Origin: Gammaproteobacteria bacterium
GTDB taxonomy: Bacteria; Pseudomonadota; Gammaproteobacteria; Enterobacterales; Alteromonadaceae
Assembly: GCA_018825965.1 (NCBI GenBank)
Contig: JAHKAA010000001.1
Location: 1 to 63,024, forward strand
DNA length: 63,024 bases
Direction: 5' to 3'
In this document: piece after piece, positions 15,566 to 24,577 of the stretch
How the letters are laid out: the number at the start of each line of letters is the position of its first letter
Numbering within the stretch: the stretch's first letter is position 1
Position numbers and translations under genes: made by a program
Notes under the pieces: model-generated
Told to the model about the DNA's origin: nothing
The model's database searches: none
Seen by the model: the letters and a program-made list of their open reading frames with translations, nothing else

Positions 15566-16315
15566 TTATCGCGCTGTCCAGCCGCCATCCAGTACCAGAG
15601 TCTGAGCTGTCATATGCCGGGCCGCAGGTTCACACAAAAAGGCTGCTGTGCTGGCAATTTCATCCACGCCAATAAAAGCTTTTTGTGGCATAGGTGCCAG
15701 CATGATCTGGTCTATCACCTGTTGTTCGGTCAGGTTATGTTCTTTGCTCTGAGCTGCTATTTGCTGATCAACCAAAGGAGTACGCACATAAGCAGGACAA
15801 ATGGTATTTATAGTGAAATCGAAGTGAGCATTTTCTAAAGCCACTACTTTACTAAAACCCAATAAACCATGTTTGGCTGCCACATAAGCGGACTTAAAAG
15901 GCGATGCCACCAGCGCATGGATAGACCCTATATTAATCACCCGGCCAAAACCTTGTTGTTGCATGCGGGGTAATACAGCTTTGGTCAGCATAGCCGGGCC
16001 TGTCAGCATCACCTGCAGCAGCTGTTGCCATTTTTCTTCAGGAAAGTCTTCCAGCCGCGCTACATGCTGTACTCCGGCATTATTGATCAGAATATCGATT
16101 TGATAGGCATGGGCGCAGGCTTCAATGGACGCTTGCTCGGTTAAATTCAGCAGTATGCTGCTGGCTTTATAGCCTGCGGCTGTTAACTGGTGCTGACGGA
16201 TTTCCAGTTGGGCTGCGTTGATATCAGCCAGGATCACATGATGGCCCAAAGCACCAAAATGTTCAGCTACCGCAAACCCAATACCACCAGTACCGCCTGT
16301 GATCAGTACATTCAT
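15566..16315 (-). CDS. 3-hydroxybutyrate dehydrogenase (short-chain dehydrogenase)
   Basis: The protein has 249 residues from the ATG at 16315, with GGAG 6-7 bases upstream. It oxidises D-3-hydroxybutyrate to acetoacetate with NAD. The SDR signature is complete: TGGTGGIGFAVAEHF cofactor loop, ILINNAGVQHVARLEDFPEEKW, catalytic Ser in INIGSIHALVASPFKSAY and YVAAKHG with Tyr and Lys, ending HMTAQTLVLDGGW. The ILINNAGVQHVAR-FP-W pattern, NTICPAYVRTPLVDQQI and DGGWTAR ending are typical of bacterial BDH. It is probably the first gene of an operon with the CrbS-like kinase, and carries the 16-bp motif 66 bp upstream. Confidence 0.85.
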   Translation of the reverse strand: MNVLITGGTGGIGFAVAEHFGALGHHVILADINAAQLEIRQHQLTAAGYKASSILLNLTEQASIEACAHAYQIDILINNAGVQHVARLEDFPEEKWQQLLQVMLTGPAMLTKAVLPRMQQQGFGRVINIGSIHALVASPFKSAYVAAKHGLLGFSKVVALENAHFDFTINTICPAYVRTPLVDQQIAAQSKEHNLTEQQVIDQIMLAPMPQKAFIGVDEIASTAAFLCEPAARHMTAQTLVLDGGWTAR

Positions 16316-16648
16316 TGCCAACTCCGCTGCTAAAACTGTGTTGTCTGGCAGGTTAAAAGTTTTGATTTTTTACCACAACGGTACTTTAGTGCTATAGCCT
16401 GGCATTTTTGTTTGGGAAGGGATTTAGTCGTTATTTTTCGCTGAACCATGGCATAGCACGTAACTTTGTTTTGACCGTCCCGCCTGCTGTGATAGATTTA
16501 GTCGTCACGTAAAAAATAACTATAAAGTTCTGTTGGTGGAATGGCATGGATAACTGATGTTTTTATCTATTATCACAAATAAAAAGCGTTAAAGCTAAAA
16601 ATAATAGCCATTTACTAAACACCACCAGCGCTATACCGAGGAAAAATC
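16316..16648. other. Intergenic region between divergent dehydrogenase and DUF819 genes
   Basis: The 333 bp hold the operator-like motif (16381-16396) on the dehydrogenase side. GATTTAGTCGT occurs at about 16422 and again at about 16495 and may be a second regulator site. A ribosome-binding site (GAGGAA) precedes the DUF819 start. I see no gene or terminator. Confidence 0.5.
16381..16396. promoter_or_regulatory. Operator-like motif, copy 3 (dehydrogenase side)
   Basis: GTACTTTAGTGCTATA is the reverse complement of TATAGCACTAAAGTAC and matches the copy at 6381-6396 in 14 of 16 positions, with the flank GGCTATAG also shared. It lies 66 bp upstream of the dehydrogenase start, oriented towards it as copy 2 is towards the TonB receptor. 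Confidence 0.55.
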
Positions 16649-17899
16649 ATGGAACAATCAACCGCATTAATCACCAATGATGCTGTGGTACTGGGATTGC
16701 TGGCAGTGATCCTGGGCTTGGTATTTCATACCAGCCAAAGCAGTAATAAATATTGTCAGAGTTTTTACAAATATGTGCCTGCATTATTGTTGTGTTATTT
16801 CATCCCTTCACTGTTTAACAGCTTTGGAGTGATAGACGGCGATCAATCTGCGTTGTACAAAGTGGCGTCGCGTTATTTATTGCCAGCTAGTTTAGTCTTG
16901 TTAACTTTAAGCATTGATTTCAAAGCCATTTTAGGTTTAGGGCCTAAAGCTTTGATTATGTTTTTAACAGGCACAGCCGGTATCATTATTGGTGGTCCTC
17001 TGGCTTTAGCTCTGGTCGGAAGTTTTGCTCCTGAAGCCGTAGGCGGAGAAGGGGAAAATGCGATTTGGCGTGGCATGACAACTATAGCAGGCAGCTGGAT
17101 TGGTGGTGGCGCTAATCAGGCCGCCATGAAAGAAGTCTTTGAAGTGGGTGGGCCCATCTTCTCAGTGATGATCACTGTAGACGTGATAGTGGCAAATATC
17201 TGGATGGCGGTATTGTTATGGATGGCAAGCAATTCAGCACGTTTTGATAAAGCCAATGGCGCAGATACTTCCGGTATTGAAGCGTTAAAACTGAAAGTTG
17301 AAAAATATCAGGCCGAAAACTCCCGTAATCCAGGTTTGGCTGATTTAATGAAGCTGCTGGCTGTGGCTTTTGGTGTTACAGGTTTGTCTCATCTGCTGGC
17401 AGACTGGATAGCACCATGGATTGGCGCTAATGCGCCAGCGCTTGAAATGTACAGTTTAGACAGCGTGTTTTTCTGGCTTGTGTTGCTGGCCACTACTTTT
17501 GGTTTGTTATTGTCTACCACTAAGGCCCGCAACCTGGAGTCGGTAGGTGCCTCAAAGTTAGGCTCTGTCTTCTTATATATTCTCGTGGCCACTATAGGCA
17601 TGCATATGGATGTGACTGCTATTCTGGATTATCCGGTGATGTTTGTGGTGGGTATTATCTGGATGAGTTTCCATGCTGGTTTACTGATTTTTGTTGCCCG
17701 ACTGATTAAAGCTCCGCTGTTTTATATGGCCGTCGGCAGCCAGGCAAACGTAGGTGGCGCTGCTTCAGCTCCTATAGTTGCAGCTGCTTTCCACCCGGCT
17801 TTAGCTCCTGTGGGCGTATTGCTGGCGGTATTTGGTTATGCGCTGGGTACTTATGGCGGCTACCTCACAGGTATATTGCTGCAACTGGTTGCGCCTTAA
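16649..17899 (+). CDS. DUF819 (YjcL-like) family membrane protein
   Basis: The protein has 416 residues and about 11 transmembrane helices. DUF819 features are visible: ASRYLLPASLVLLTLSIDFKAILGLGPKALIMF early, GSWIGGGANQAAMKE in the middle, and SQANVGGAASAPIVAAAF near the end. The repeated Gly-rich helical loops suggest a transporter of the bile-acid/auxin-type inverted-repeat fold, but the substrate is unknown. The start at 16649 is preceded by GAGGAAAAATC. It diverges from the 3-hydroxybutyrate dehydrogenase operon. A metabolite-export or uptake role is inferred from topology only. Confidence 0.85.
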   Translation: MEQSTALITNDAVVLGLLAVILGLVFHTSQSSNKYCQSFYKYVPALLLCYFIPSLFNSFGVIDGDQSALYKVASRYLLPASLVLLTLSIDFKAILGLGPKALIMFLTGTAGIIIGGPLALALVGSFAPEAVGGEGENAIWRGMTTIAGSWIGGGANQAAMKEVFEVGGPIFSVMITVDVIVANIWMAVLLWMASNSARFDKANGADTSGIEALKLKVEKYQAENSRNPGLADLMKLLAVAFGVTGLSHLLADWIAPWIGANAPALEMYSLDSVFFWLVLLATTFGLLLSTTKARNLESVGASKLGSVFLYILVATIGMHMDVTAILDYPVMFVVGIIWMSFHAGLLIFVARLIKAPLFYMAVGSQANVGGAASAPIVAAAFHPALAPVGVLLAVFGYALGTYGGYLTGILLQLVAP

Positions 17900-17989
17900 A
17901 CAGAATTAAAAACATTGCCCTGAGCAATGTTTAACAACGCGGAGCCTTGGCCCTTTAAGGAGAGCGCCATGGATGGCGGCGAATAAAAT

Positions 17990-18054
17990 GGGGTCGGCTC
18001 ACATAGTTAACTGTTAACCATGTGGTCTGCCCCAAAATTTTTAACTGTTAACCA
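17990..18054. repeat. Hairpin element with duplicated gene end
   Basis: GGGG...CACAT-A-GTTAAC-T-GTTAAC-C-ATGTG...CCCC (17990-18033) is a nested inverted repeat. TTAACTGTTAACCA appears at 18008-18021 and again at 18041-18054, where it encodes the last residues and stop codon of the LacI gene. It may serve as terminator for both converging genes. Confidence 0.55.
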
Positions 18055-19066
18055 CAGCCGTAGATTCCCGTACTAAAAGCTCCGGGATAAAGACAGGCTG
18101 ATCTTCGGTCTGGCTTTGGCTGCCTGGTCTGGTGTGTTTAAACAATAATTCTGCTGCACTTTGCGCTATGGTGCTGTTTGGCTGGTGTGCCGTGGTTAAT
18201 GGTGGCCAGGTTTGACGCGAAAACGGGCTGTTTTCAAAGCCTACAATAGAAAGCTGCTGCGGAATTTCAATATGTTGCAAGCGCGCGCTAAATAAAGCTC
18301 CTGCTGCAATTTCATCATTACAGGCAAAAATAGCAGTGGGCTTGTTGGGTAAAGCCAGCAACTGAGTAGCGCCTTTCACACCAGATTCAAACGAATAGCT
18401 GCCAGGCACAATAAACTTCGGATTGGCATTAATGCCTCTTTTGGTTAATGCCGCCTTAAAGCCAGCCAGACGTTCACCACTTGAACTGTGTTCGTCATCA
18501 CCACATAAAAATGCGATCTGGCTATGACCCAGCTCCAACAGATGATTGGTGATTTTGAATGCTGCGGTGAAATCGTCGACCAATACGCAGTTGGTTTGCT
18601 TGGGGGATGGCGTAGAGCCGGAAATAATACGGACAAAATCAACATTAATGCTGCTCAGTGCTTCAGCAATTTCCGGCATTTCGGAAAATGGTGGCGTTAA
18701 TACTAAACCTGCCAGCCGGGAATGCTGCACTAAATCAATCACTTCCTGCACTATGCCAGGTGATTTTGCATTAGTAGGGTGGATCAGCAATTCATAACCG
18801 TGACGACGGCACGCATCCAACAAGCCTCTTTGCATATCAATGACATAATAGGCATTTGGGTTGTCGTAGATGTAGCCTATGCTGTACGACTTAGTACTGG
18901 CAAGATTACGGGCAGCAGCGCTTGGCTGATAATGCAGCTCTTGCATCGCCTGATTCACTTTATCAATCGTCGCTTGTTTTACCGACGGCTCATTGTTCAT
19001 CACCCGCGACACTGTCTTGATTGACACACCGGCTTTAGCGGCTACGTCATGAATGGTCACTTTCAT
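18041..19066 (-). CDS. nagR: LacI-family regulator NagR (GlcNAc utilisation)
   Basis: The protein has 341 residues. The HTH is at residues 1-50 (MKVTIHDVAAKAGVSIKTVSRVMNNE) with the hinge helix SAAARNLAS, then a periplasmic-binding-like effector domain (SIGYIYDNPNAYYVIDMQRGLL, LGHSQIAFLCGDDEHSSSGERLAGF, PTAIFACNDEIAAGALFSA). In Alteromonadales the GlcNAc pathway is controlled by a LacI-type NagR, and this gene sits at the head of a full nag region. Its promoter side holds a variant operator (19150-19166), and three more copies lie in the region, so it should repress the regulon and itself. The effector is expected to be an aminosugar phosphate, by analogy. Confidence 0.85.
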   Translation of the reverse strand: MKVTIHDVAAKAGVSIKTVSRVMNNEPSVKQATIDKVNQAMQELHYQPSAAARNLASTKSYSIGYIYDNPNAYYVIDMQRGLLDACRRHGYELLIHPTNAKSPGIVQEVIDLVQHSRLAGLVLTPPFSEMPEIAEALSSINVDFVRIISGSTPSPKQTNCVLVDDFTAAFKITNHLLELGHSQIAFLCGDDEHSSSGERLAGFKAALTKRGINANPKFIVPGSYSFESGVKGATQLLALPNKPTAIFACNDEIAAGALFSARLQHIEIPQQLSIVGFENSPFSRQTWPPLTTAHQPNSTIAQSAAELLFKHTRPGSQSQTEDQPVFIPELLVRESTAVVNS

Positions 19067-19149
19067 TGCTGGATCCCAAAAAGCACAACACCAAATGGCC
19101 TTATGCTGAAAATAAATAAGCTGATTTTTTTACCGATCCAGCTAACTTT

Positions 19150-19166
19150 ATGACAGCGCTGGTCAT
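19150..19166. promoter_or_regulatory. NagR operator O1 (variant)
   Basis: ATGACAGCGCTGGTCAT, 84 bp upstream of nagR. It is the palindrome of the other sites with one extra G in the right arm, which should lower affinity and allow basal repressor synthesis. Confidence 0.6.
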
Positions 19167-19420
19167 TTTGTAACAAAGATTGAGTTAAGGGATAACTCTT
19201 TTTTGCCTAAACGGCAAACATTTATTACAGCTTTTTTGCTTAAAAAATGTTCTCTTTTAAATTTCAAAAAGAAAATTTAAATTTTATTGATATTAATCAA
19301 GTAGATATATTCTTGCCTTCTTCAGTGTCTGCAGCTGGTCTGAACAGCTCGTTATAAAAAACAGTTCTAACGAGACATTTCTGACTTTTTAAATTCGTTT
19401 AAATTTTCATCTAAAGGAGT

Positions 19421-19473
19421 TTGCAAAGCTGATTTTTTTTGTGTATGTTAAATTTCAATGACAGCGTTGTCAT
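19421..19473 (+). promoter_or_regulatory. Promoter and NagR operator O2 of the TonB receptor
   Basis: TTGCAA (19421-19426), a 17-base spacer and TATGTT (19444-19449) predict a start near 19457. The perfect palindrome ATGACAGCGTTGTCAT occupies 19458-19473, exactly over the start region, the expected place for repression. Confidence 0.75.
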
Positions 19474-19550
19474 GGTGGAATCATGAAAATCTGTTGTTTC
19501 AGGACAATAAAATCATCGCACAAAAAAAATCAGGAATGGGAGAGAAGCTT

Positions 19551-22145
19551 ATGCTGCACAATAAAATGAATAAGTGCGCCGTAGCGGTCAAAGTAGGTTT
19601 AATGGTAGGAACTGCTGTATTAGCATTTCCAACTATGGCTGATCAGGCTGCAGAAGAAAGCGCAAAAAAAGAACAACAGGTTGAAGTGATCCAGGTCAAA
19701 GGGATTCGCGCTTCACAGGAAGCCAACTTAAATGCAAAACGATTCAGCGATACCATAGTGGATGTTATTACTGCTGAAGACATTGGTAAATTTCCAGACA
19801 AAAACGTGGCTGAGTCTTTGTCGCGTGTACCAGGTGTGACTATTCAGCGCCAATTTGGTGAAGGTGCCGCTGTATCTATCCGTGGTGCTGGTCAGGATTT
19901 AACTTTGACGACACTCAATGGTCAAAACGTAGCTTCAACAGGTTGGTTTGTGCTTGAACCTGCACGTCGTAGCTTTAACTATGAATTATTACCTTCTGAG
20001 TTAGTTGGTGATTTGGAAGTGTACAAAGCTTCACAGGCTGACTTAGCTGAAGGTGGTGTGGGTGGTACTGTAGTAGTAAATACCCGTAAACCTCTGGATT
20101 TAGACCCTTTAACTATTTACGGTTCTATTGAAGGCCAGTACCAGACTGACTCAGGTGAAACAGATCCATTGTTCTCAGGCATGACCAGCTGGAAAAACGA
20201 TGAAGAAACTTTTGGTGTCTTAATTGCCGGTGTTGTGCAAAATCGCAGCCTGCAACGTCAGGGCAATGAAGCCTTCTGGCAATGGGGTGCAGGCCCTGTA
20301 GCTTTTGAGCAGGAACGTAAACGTTCTGCATTAACAGCAACTTTCCAGTATGCGCCAACTGATGATTTAAACATTGTGTTTAACGCAATGGAAATGAAGA
20401 TGGAAGCTGATAACACCAACTATGCGTTGTGGTTAACTCAGGCTGATACGACTTGGGGGGGCGGTACCACAGAAGAGTGGCTTGGCGACCCGACTAAAGG
20501 TGAAGGTACTCCGGTAAAAGGCCCTCTGAATGTAGCTTACTGGCAGGCTCGTCCGCGTGAAGCAACAATGAATTCAGATGTATACGATGTAAAAATTGAA
20601 TACAAAGGTGACAATTACGAGTGGTCTGCTCAGCTAGGTGATACGTCATCTACTGGTGGTACTGACTTTGAGATGGTTGTTGACGATGGTACTGGCGGTA
20701 CACCAATTCCTGGCGGTACTTATGATTTTACCAACGGTAACCAGACCTGGAATACCAATGGTTTTGATATCTCCAGCTACGACCCGGGTTCTCTCACTAT
20801 GGGCACTGGTCCAAACTTTAACCGCACACCTAAAGAAGACGGCGAAACCTACCTGCAATCGGATATTAAGTTTGACGTGAATTATGGCGCTATTAACGCT
20901 ATCAAAACGGGTTTCCGTTACGCTGATCACAATACCAAAAGTCGTCGTTTTGAATACATTCAGCAAGCAGGTTTTAACCCTACTATTTCAACAGCAAACA
21001 TTGGTGCAGGCAACCTTGACGTAGGGGCTGGTGATTACAGCATACGTAAATTTGACCCTGATGCATTAAAAGCATGGGCAAAAGCCAGTATCATCGGTGA
21101 AAACGAAGACTTGGGCGCATACAGCGAAATTGATGAGAAAAACGCTGCTGTTTACGTGATGGCAAATTACGGTGTTGAATCTATTCGCGGTAACTTTGGT
21201 GTGCGTTATGTCACCACTGATGCAACTTCGACTTATTATCTTGCTGGCATTAAGCAAGATTCTAAAGCCGATTACGCTGAGTTTTTACCAAGCTTTAACA
21301 TAGTAATGGATTTAGCCGATGACGTAATTTTACGTGCATCAGCGGCCCGCACATTAGCGCGCCCTCAGTATGTGGATATGTATGTCAATCCAAACGTAAT
21401 GGGCACGAACGATGACTTACCAAACAACCAACGCTGGATTGTGGGTAATATAGGCCTGAAACCATTTATTGCTGACCAGTTTGATTTGGGGATCGAATGG
21501 TACTTTGATGCAAATTCTATGGTGTCTGCGGGTTTGTTTACCAAAGATGTAAAGAATTTTGTCAGTGTGACAAATTCAACTGCTACTGCTGCGGAAATCC
21601 CATTCCCGTTAACTCGTCCTGAAGAAGCTGCAAATGGCTGGATAGTGCAACAGAAAGAGAATGGTAAAGATGCTGTTATTCAAGGTCTTGAACTGCAGTA
21701 CCAACAGTATTTCGGCAACGGCTTTGGTAGCTTGGTGAACTATACCTACACTGATAGTGAAACTGACCCAACTACATTCAGCGACCTGAACAAGGTGATG
21801 AGTGACAGTTCACGCCACTCTTACAACCTTAGTGGTTACTACGAAGATGAATTGTTCCAGGTACGGGTTTCATACAACTGGCGTAGTGAATATATGATCC
21901 GTGAAGCGGGTTCGTATGGTAATCGTTTACACGATGCCTACGGTAGTCTGGATCTAAGTTCGGTATGGCATGTCACTGATAACATAGACATTAAGTTAGA
22001 TGTAGTGAACTTGCTGGAAGAAGGTTCCAAACAGTTTGGTAACAACCAGGGTCCTAGCTTCTACAATGGTTTTGCAGATGGCTTCCCGGTCTTTGAATAT
22101 GAAATGGCGCGCAGAATCTCTGTAGGTGCTAGTTTCAGATTCTAA
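19551..22145 (+). CDS. TonB-dependent receptor for chitin/GlcNAc oligosaccharides (NagR regulon)
   Basis: The protein has 864 residues from the ATG at 19551, preceded by GGGAGAG at ideal distance. The frame stays open to 19458, but that start lies in the operator. It has a signal peptide (NKCAVAVKVGLMVGTAVLAFPTMAD), TonB box EVIQVKGIR, plug with DTIVDVITAEDIGKFPDKN and VAESLSRVPGVTIQR, and a barrel ending VGASFRF. The SRVPGVTIQR pattern and length fit the large TonB-Xanth-Caul group used for carbohydrate uptake. NagR control, and SapC plus halogenase-like genes downstream, are the standard neighbourhood of such receptors. Uptake of chitin oligosaccharides is inferred from regulation. Confidence 0.92.
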   Translation: MLHNKMNKCAVAVKVGLMVGTAVLAFPTMADQAAEESAKKEQQVEVIQVKGIRASQEANLNAKRFSDTIVDVITAEDIGKFPDKNVAESLSRVPGVTIQRQFGEGAAVSIRGAGQDLTLTTLNGQNVASTGWFVLEPARRSFNYELLPSELVGDLEVYKASQADLAEGGVGGTVVVNTRKPLDLDPLTIYGSIEGQYQTDSGETDPLFSGMTSWKNDEETFGVLIAGVVQNRSLQRQGNEAFWQWGAGPVAFEQERKRSALTATFQYAPTDDLNIVFNAMEMKMEADNTNYALWLTQADTTWGGGTTEEWLGDPTKGEGTPVKGPLNVAYWQARPREATMNSDVYDVKIEYKGDNYEWSAQLGDTSSTGGTDFEMVVDDGTGGTPIPGGTYDFTNGNQTWNTNGFDISSYDPGSLTMGTGPNFNRTPKEDGETYLQSDIKFDVNYGAINAIKTGFRYADHNTKSRRFEYIQQAGFNPTISTANIGAGNLDVGAGDYSIRKFDPDALKAWAKASIIGENEDLGAYSEIDEKNAAVYVMANYGVESIRGNFGVRYVTTDATSTYYLAGIKQDSKADYAEFLPSFNIVMDLADDVILRASAARTLARPQYVDMYVNPNVMGTNDDLPNNQRWIVGNIGLKPFIADQFDLGIEWYFDANSMVSAGLFTKDVKNFVSVTNSTATAAEIPFPLTRPEEAANGWIVQQKENGKDAVIQGLELQYQQYFGNGFGSLVNYTYTDSETDPTTFSDLNKVMSDSSRHSYNLSGYYEDELFQVRVSYNWRSEYMIREAGSYGNRLHDAYGSLDLSSVWHVTDNIDIKLDVVNLLEEGSKQFGNNQGPSFYNGFADGFPVFEYEMARRISVGASFRF

Positions 22146-22168
22146 ATTAGGGTAAGTTGGTGGTTATG

Positions 22169-22192
22169 AAAAGGGAAGGTAACTTCCCTTTT
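22169..22192 (+). terminator. Stem-loop after the TonB receptor gene
   Basis: AAAAGGGAAG and CTTCCCTTTT form a perfect 10-bp stem with loop GTAA. The right arm ends in T4. It lies between the receptor and sapC and may cut downstream expression rather than end the operon. Confidence 0.7.
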
Positions 22193-22255
22193 ATTCACTC
22201 AACAAGCCTTCAGAAGGCTAACGCAACCACAAGTAGTAGTTAGAGGTTTATAGCC

Positions 22256-22972
22256 ATGTCAGTACAAGTTACCCCTTTATTCCGTGAGAAACATGCTGCG
22301 CTTAAAATCAGCAGAAAAAAAGCCTTTGCTCACATTGAATCACAACACATAGTGCCTGTTGTATTGCATGAATTTGTCCGTGTTGCTGCTGAGTTACCAA
22401 TAGTTTTTATCAAAAATAATGAAACTGGTAACTTTGAAGCAGTAACTATGCTGTCGCTGACTCCAGGTGAAAACCTGATGGTGCAGGAAGGCGAATGGCA
22501 AGGCGGCTACGTCCCTCGCGTGTTACGCAATTACCCATTAGCGTTAATGGAAGATGGTAAGAACCCAGAGCAGCTGTTGGTCGCTTTGATCGAATCCAGC
22601 CCTATGGTGAATACAGAAGAAGGTTTTGCACTGTTTAACGAAGACGGTACTGAATCTGATTTCCTGAAAGCAAGAACCTCTTCTTTAGGTGAAACCATCC
22701 AATATGCTCAGATGACTAAAGCATTTAATAAAATACTGGCTGATCTGGAGTTGTTGGTTCCTCAGTCACTCACTATGGCACTCGAAGGCAAGCCACGCGA
22801 AATCAATGGTATTTATATTGTTGATGAAAAAAAGCTACAGGAATTATCAGACGAACAGTTCCTGGATTTACGTAAAAAAGGTTTGTTACCAGCAATTTAC
22901 GCGCATCTGATGTCACTGCAACAAGTGCAGCGTCTGGGTGAGCGCGAAACAAGAAAAGCAACGGCAGCCTGA
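22256..22972 (+). CDS. SapC-family protein
   Basis: The protein has 238 residues, start at 22256 with GAGG nine bases upstream. It matches the SapC-like family: ISRKKAFAHIESQHIVPVVLHEFVRVAAELPIVF at the start, NLMVQEGEWQGGYVPRVLRNYPLAL in the middle, and EEGFALFNEDGTESDFL later. There is no signal peptide. The biochemical role is unknown; the family was named after a Campylobacter surface-layer locus, but in Alteromonadales and Caulobacterales it occurs next to TonB receptors and halogenase-like genes for polysaccharide use. Here it follows the receptor by 110 bp, with a stem-loop between, and precedes the first halogenase-like gene by 29 bp. Confidence 0.88.
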   Translation: MSVQVTPLFREKHAALKISRKKAFAHIESQHIVPVVLHEFVRVAAELPIVFIKNNETGNFEAVTMLSLTPGENLMVQEGEWQGGYVPRVLRNYPLALMEDGKNPEQLLVALIESSPMVNTEEGFALFNEDGTESDFLKARTSSLGETIQYAQMTKAFNKILADLELLVPQSLTMALEGKPREINGIYIVDEKKLQELSDEQFLDLRKKGLLPAIYAHLMSLQQVQRLGERETRKATAA

Positions 22973-23001
22973 TTGCAAGGCTAGTCGTTTGAGGTTCCCT
23001 G

Positions 23002-24561
23002 ATGTCTCAGCAAACGACACAAGCTATACAACATGTTTTAGTAGTAGGAGGCGGGGCAGCAGGTTGGTTAACTGCTTGCCACCTCGCAAAGAAATTGAGA
23101 CCAGGCACAGCAGGGGGCGTCAAAGTCACCCTGCTGGAATCGCCTGACATTCCCATCTTAGGAGTCGGTGAAAGTACAGTTCCGGCCATCCGCAGAAGTT
23201 TACAATACCTGGGGATCAGCGAAACTGATCTGATCCGCCATTGTGAAGCCACCTTTAAACAAAGCATTAAATTTGTCGACTGGGTGTATAATCCGTTGCC
23301 GGGCCAGAGTTCGTATTACCATCACCTGTTTGATTACCCTGACCGCTTTAACTTTGATTTAACGCCCTACTGGCTTAGTTCTGACAAAACTCAAAGTTAT
23401 GCAGACACTCTGACGATTCAGGGTAAAGTCTGTGATGCAGGGCTGGGGCCTAAGCAGATCACTCATGCTGAATTTGATGGTCTGACAAACTATGCCTATC
23501 ACCTGGATGCTACCCAATTTGCCCTTTTACTGGCCAAACATGGTGTCGAAAAGCTGGGGGTGACTCATTTGCTCGCGAATGTGACTGATGTGCAGTTAGC
23601 GCCGTCCGGTGATATAGCTTCTGTGACTACCCAGCTTGGTAACTTGAGTGCTGATCTCTATGTTGATTGCACAGGTTTTGCCTCCTTGCTATTGGGCAAA
23701 GCGCTGAACGTGCCTTTTATTTCCAAACAGGACGTTTTATTTGTCGACAACGCTCTGGCATTTCAATTGCCTTACGAAGCAGAAAACAGCCCTATTCCAA
23801 GTTTTACCATAGCCACAGCCAAAGAGGCTGGCTGGGTATGGGATATTGGTTTATCCACCCGTCGTGGCACTGGTTATGTGTATTCAAGCAGTCATACCAG
23901 CCATGATCAGGCTGAGCAAACCTTCCGCGACTATATAGGGCCAGCGGCAGATGGCAAAAATCTGCGTCGTATTCCGATGCAGGTCGGTTACCGCCAATGC
24001 AGTTGGAAACACAACTGTGTTGCTATTGGTTTATCCAATGGTTTTGTTGAACCGTTGGAAGCCACAGGTTTATTGGTGTTTGACGCCACAGCACGCATGC
24101 TGGCAGAGCAATTTCCTGCCAATATGGGCGCTATTGCAGGGGCGGCAAAACGCTTTAATCAGAAGGTACAGTATTCGTGGGATAAAGTGATCGACTTTAT
24201 CAAGCTGCATTACTTTTTATCCAAACGTGACGACTCCCAATTCTGGCTGGATAACAGAAATCCGGACTTTGCTCCTGACTCTTTGGTGGATCAACTGGCG
24301 TTCTGGCAGCATCAGTTACCCACCCATTACGATTTTCCAAGCCGCTTCGAAATTTTTAATCTGGATAACTATCAGTATGTTTTGTATGGCATGGAGTTTC
24401 TGCCGGACATCAGTGTGCATAGTTACAATCAAAGCGATCCAAAACAGGCCGGGCGTTATTTCCACATGGTGCAACAGCAACAGCAGCAGGCGCTGCAACA
24501 GTTACCAACACACCGTGCCCTGATTGAAAAAATTAAAAAGTTCGGCTTGCAAAAAGTCTGA
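23002..24561 (+). CDS. Tryptophan-halogenase-family flavoprotein, copy 1
   Basis: The protein has 519 residues. The FAD-binding motif is VLVVGGGAAGWLTA, followed by ESPDIPILGVGESTVPAIRR. The lysine matching catalytic Lys79 of PrnA is present at residue 86 (EATFKQSIKF), and GFVEPLEATG with its glutamate is conserved. The WxWxIP signature of true halogenases is altered to WVWDIG, lacking the proline. Enzymes of this subgroup accompany TonB receptors in sugar-uptake loci, and no halogenated product is known for them. It may halogenate or simply oxidise a substrate with reduced flavin; no flavin reductase gene is nearby. Start at 23002 with GAGG upstream. Probably one operon with sapC and copy 2. 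Confidence 0.88.
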   Translation: MSQQTTQAIQHVLVVGGGAAGWLTACHLAKKLRPGTAGGVKVTLLESPDIPILGVGESTVPAIRRSLQYLGISETDLIRHCEATFKQSIKFVDWVYNPLPGQSSYYHHLFDYPDRFNFDLTPYWLSSDKTQSYADTLTIQGKVCDAGLGPKQITHAEFDGLTNYAYHLDATQFALLLAKHGVEKLGVTHLLANVTDVQLAPSGDIASVTTQLGNLSADLYVDCTGFASLLLGKALNVPFISKQDVLFVDNALAFQLPYEAENSPIPSFTIATAKEAGWVWDIGLSTRRGTGYVYSSSHTSHDQAEQTFRDYIGPAADGKNLRRIPMQVGYRQCSWKHNCVAIGLSNGFVEPLEATGLLVFDATARMLAEQFPANMGAIAGAAKRFNQKVQYSWDKVIDFIKLHYFLSKRDDSQFWLDNRNPDFAPDSLVDQLAFWQHQLPTHYDFPSRFEIFNLDNYQYVLYGMEFLPDISVHSYNQSDPKQAGRYFHMVQQQQQQALQQLPTHRALIEKIKKFGLQKV

Positions 24562-24577
24562 TCCAGGTGAAAAAACT

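Larger units (their letters stand above)
19067..19550. other. Divergent nagR / TonB-receptor regulatory region
   Basis: The 484 bp carry operator O1 near nagR, an A/T-rich tract with the dyad TTGAT-ATTA-ATCAA (19288-19301), and the receptor promoter with operator O2. The receptor's leader runs from about 19457 to 19550. A frame opening at 19458 lies inside O2 and is not the gene start. Confidence 0.6.

Noticed and set aside
19458..19550. The longest open frame for the second TonB receptor, starting at 19458.
   Set aside because: Its ATG is the first three bases of NagR operator O2, and the ribosome-binding site and signal peptide belong to the ATG at 19551.
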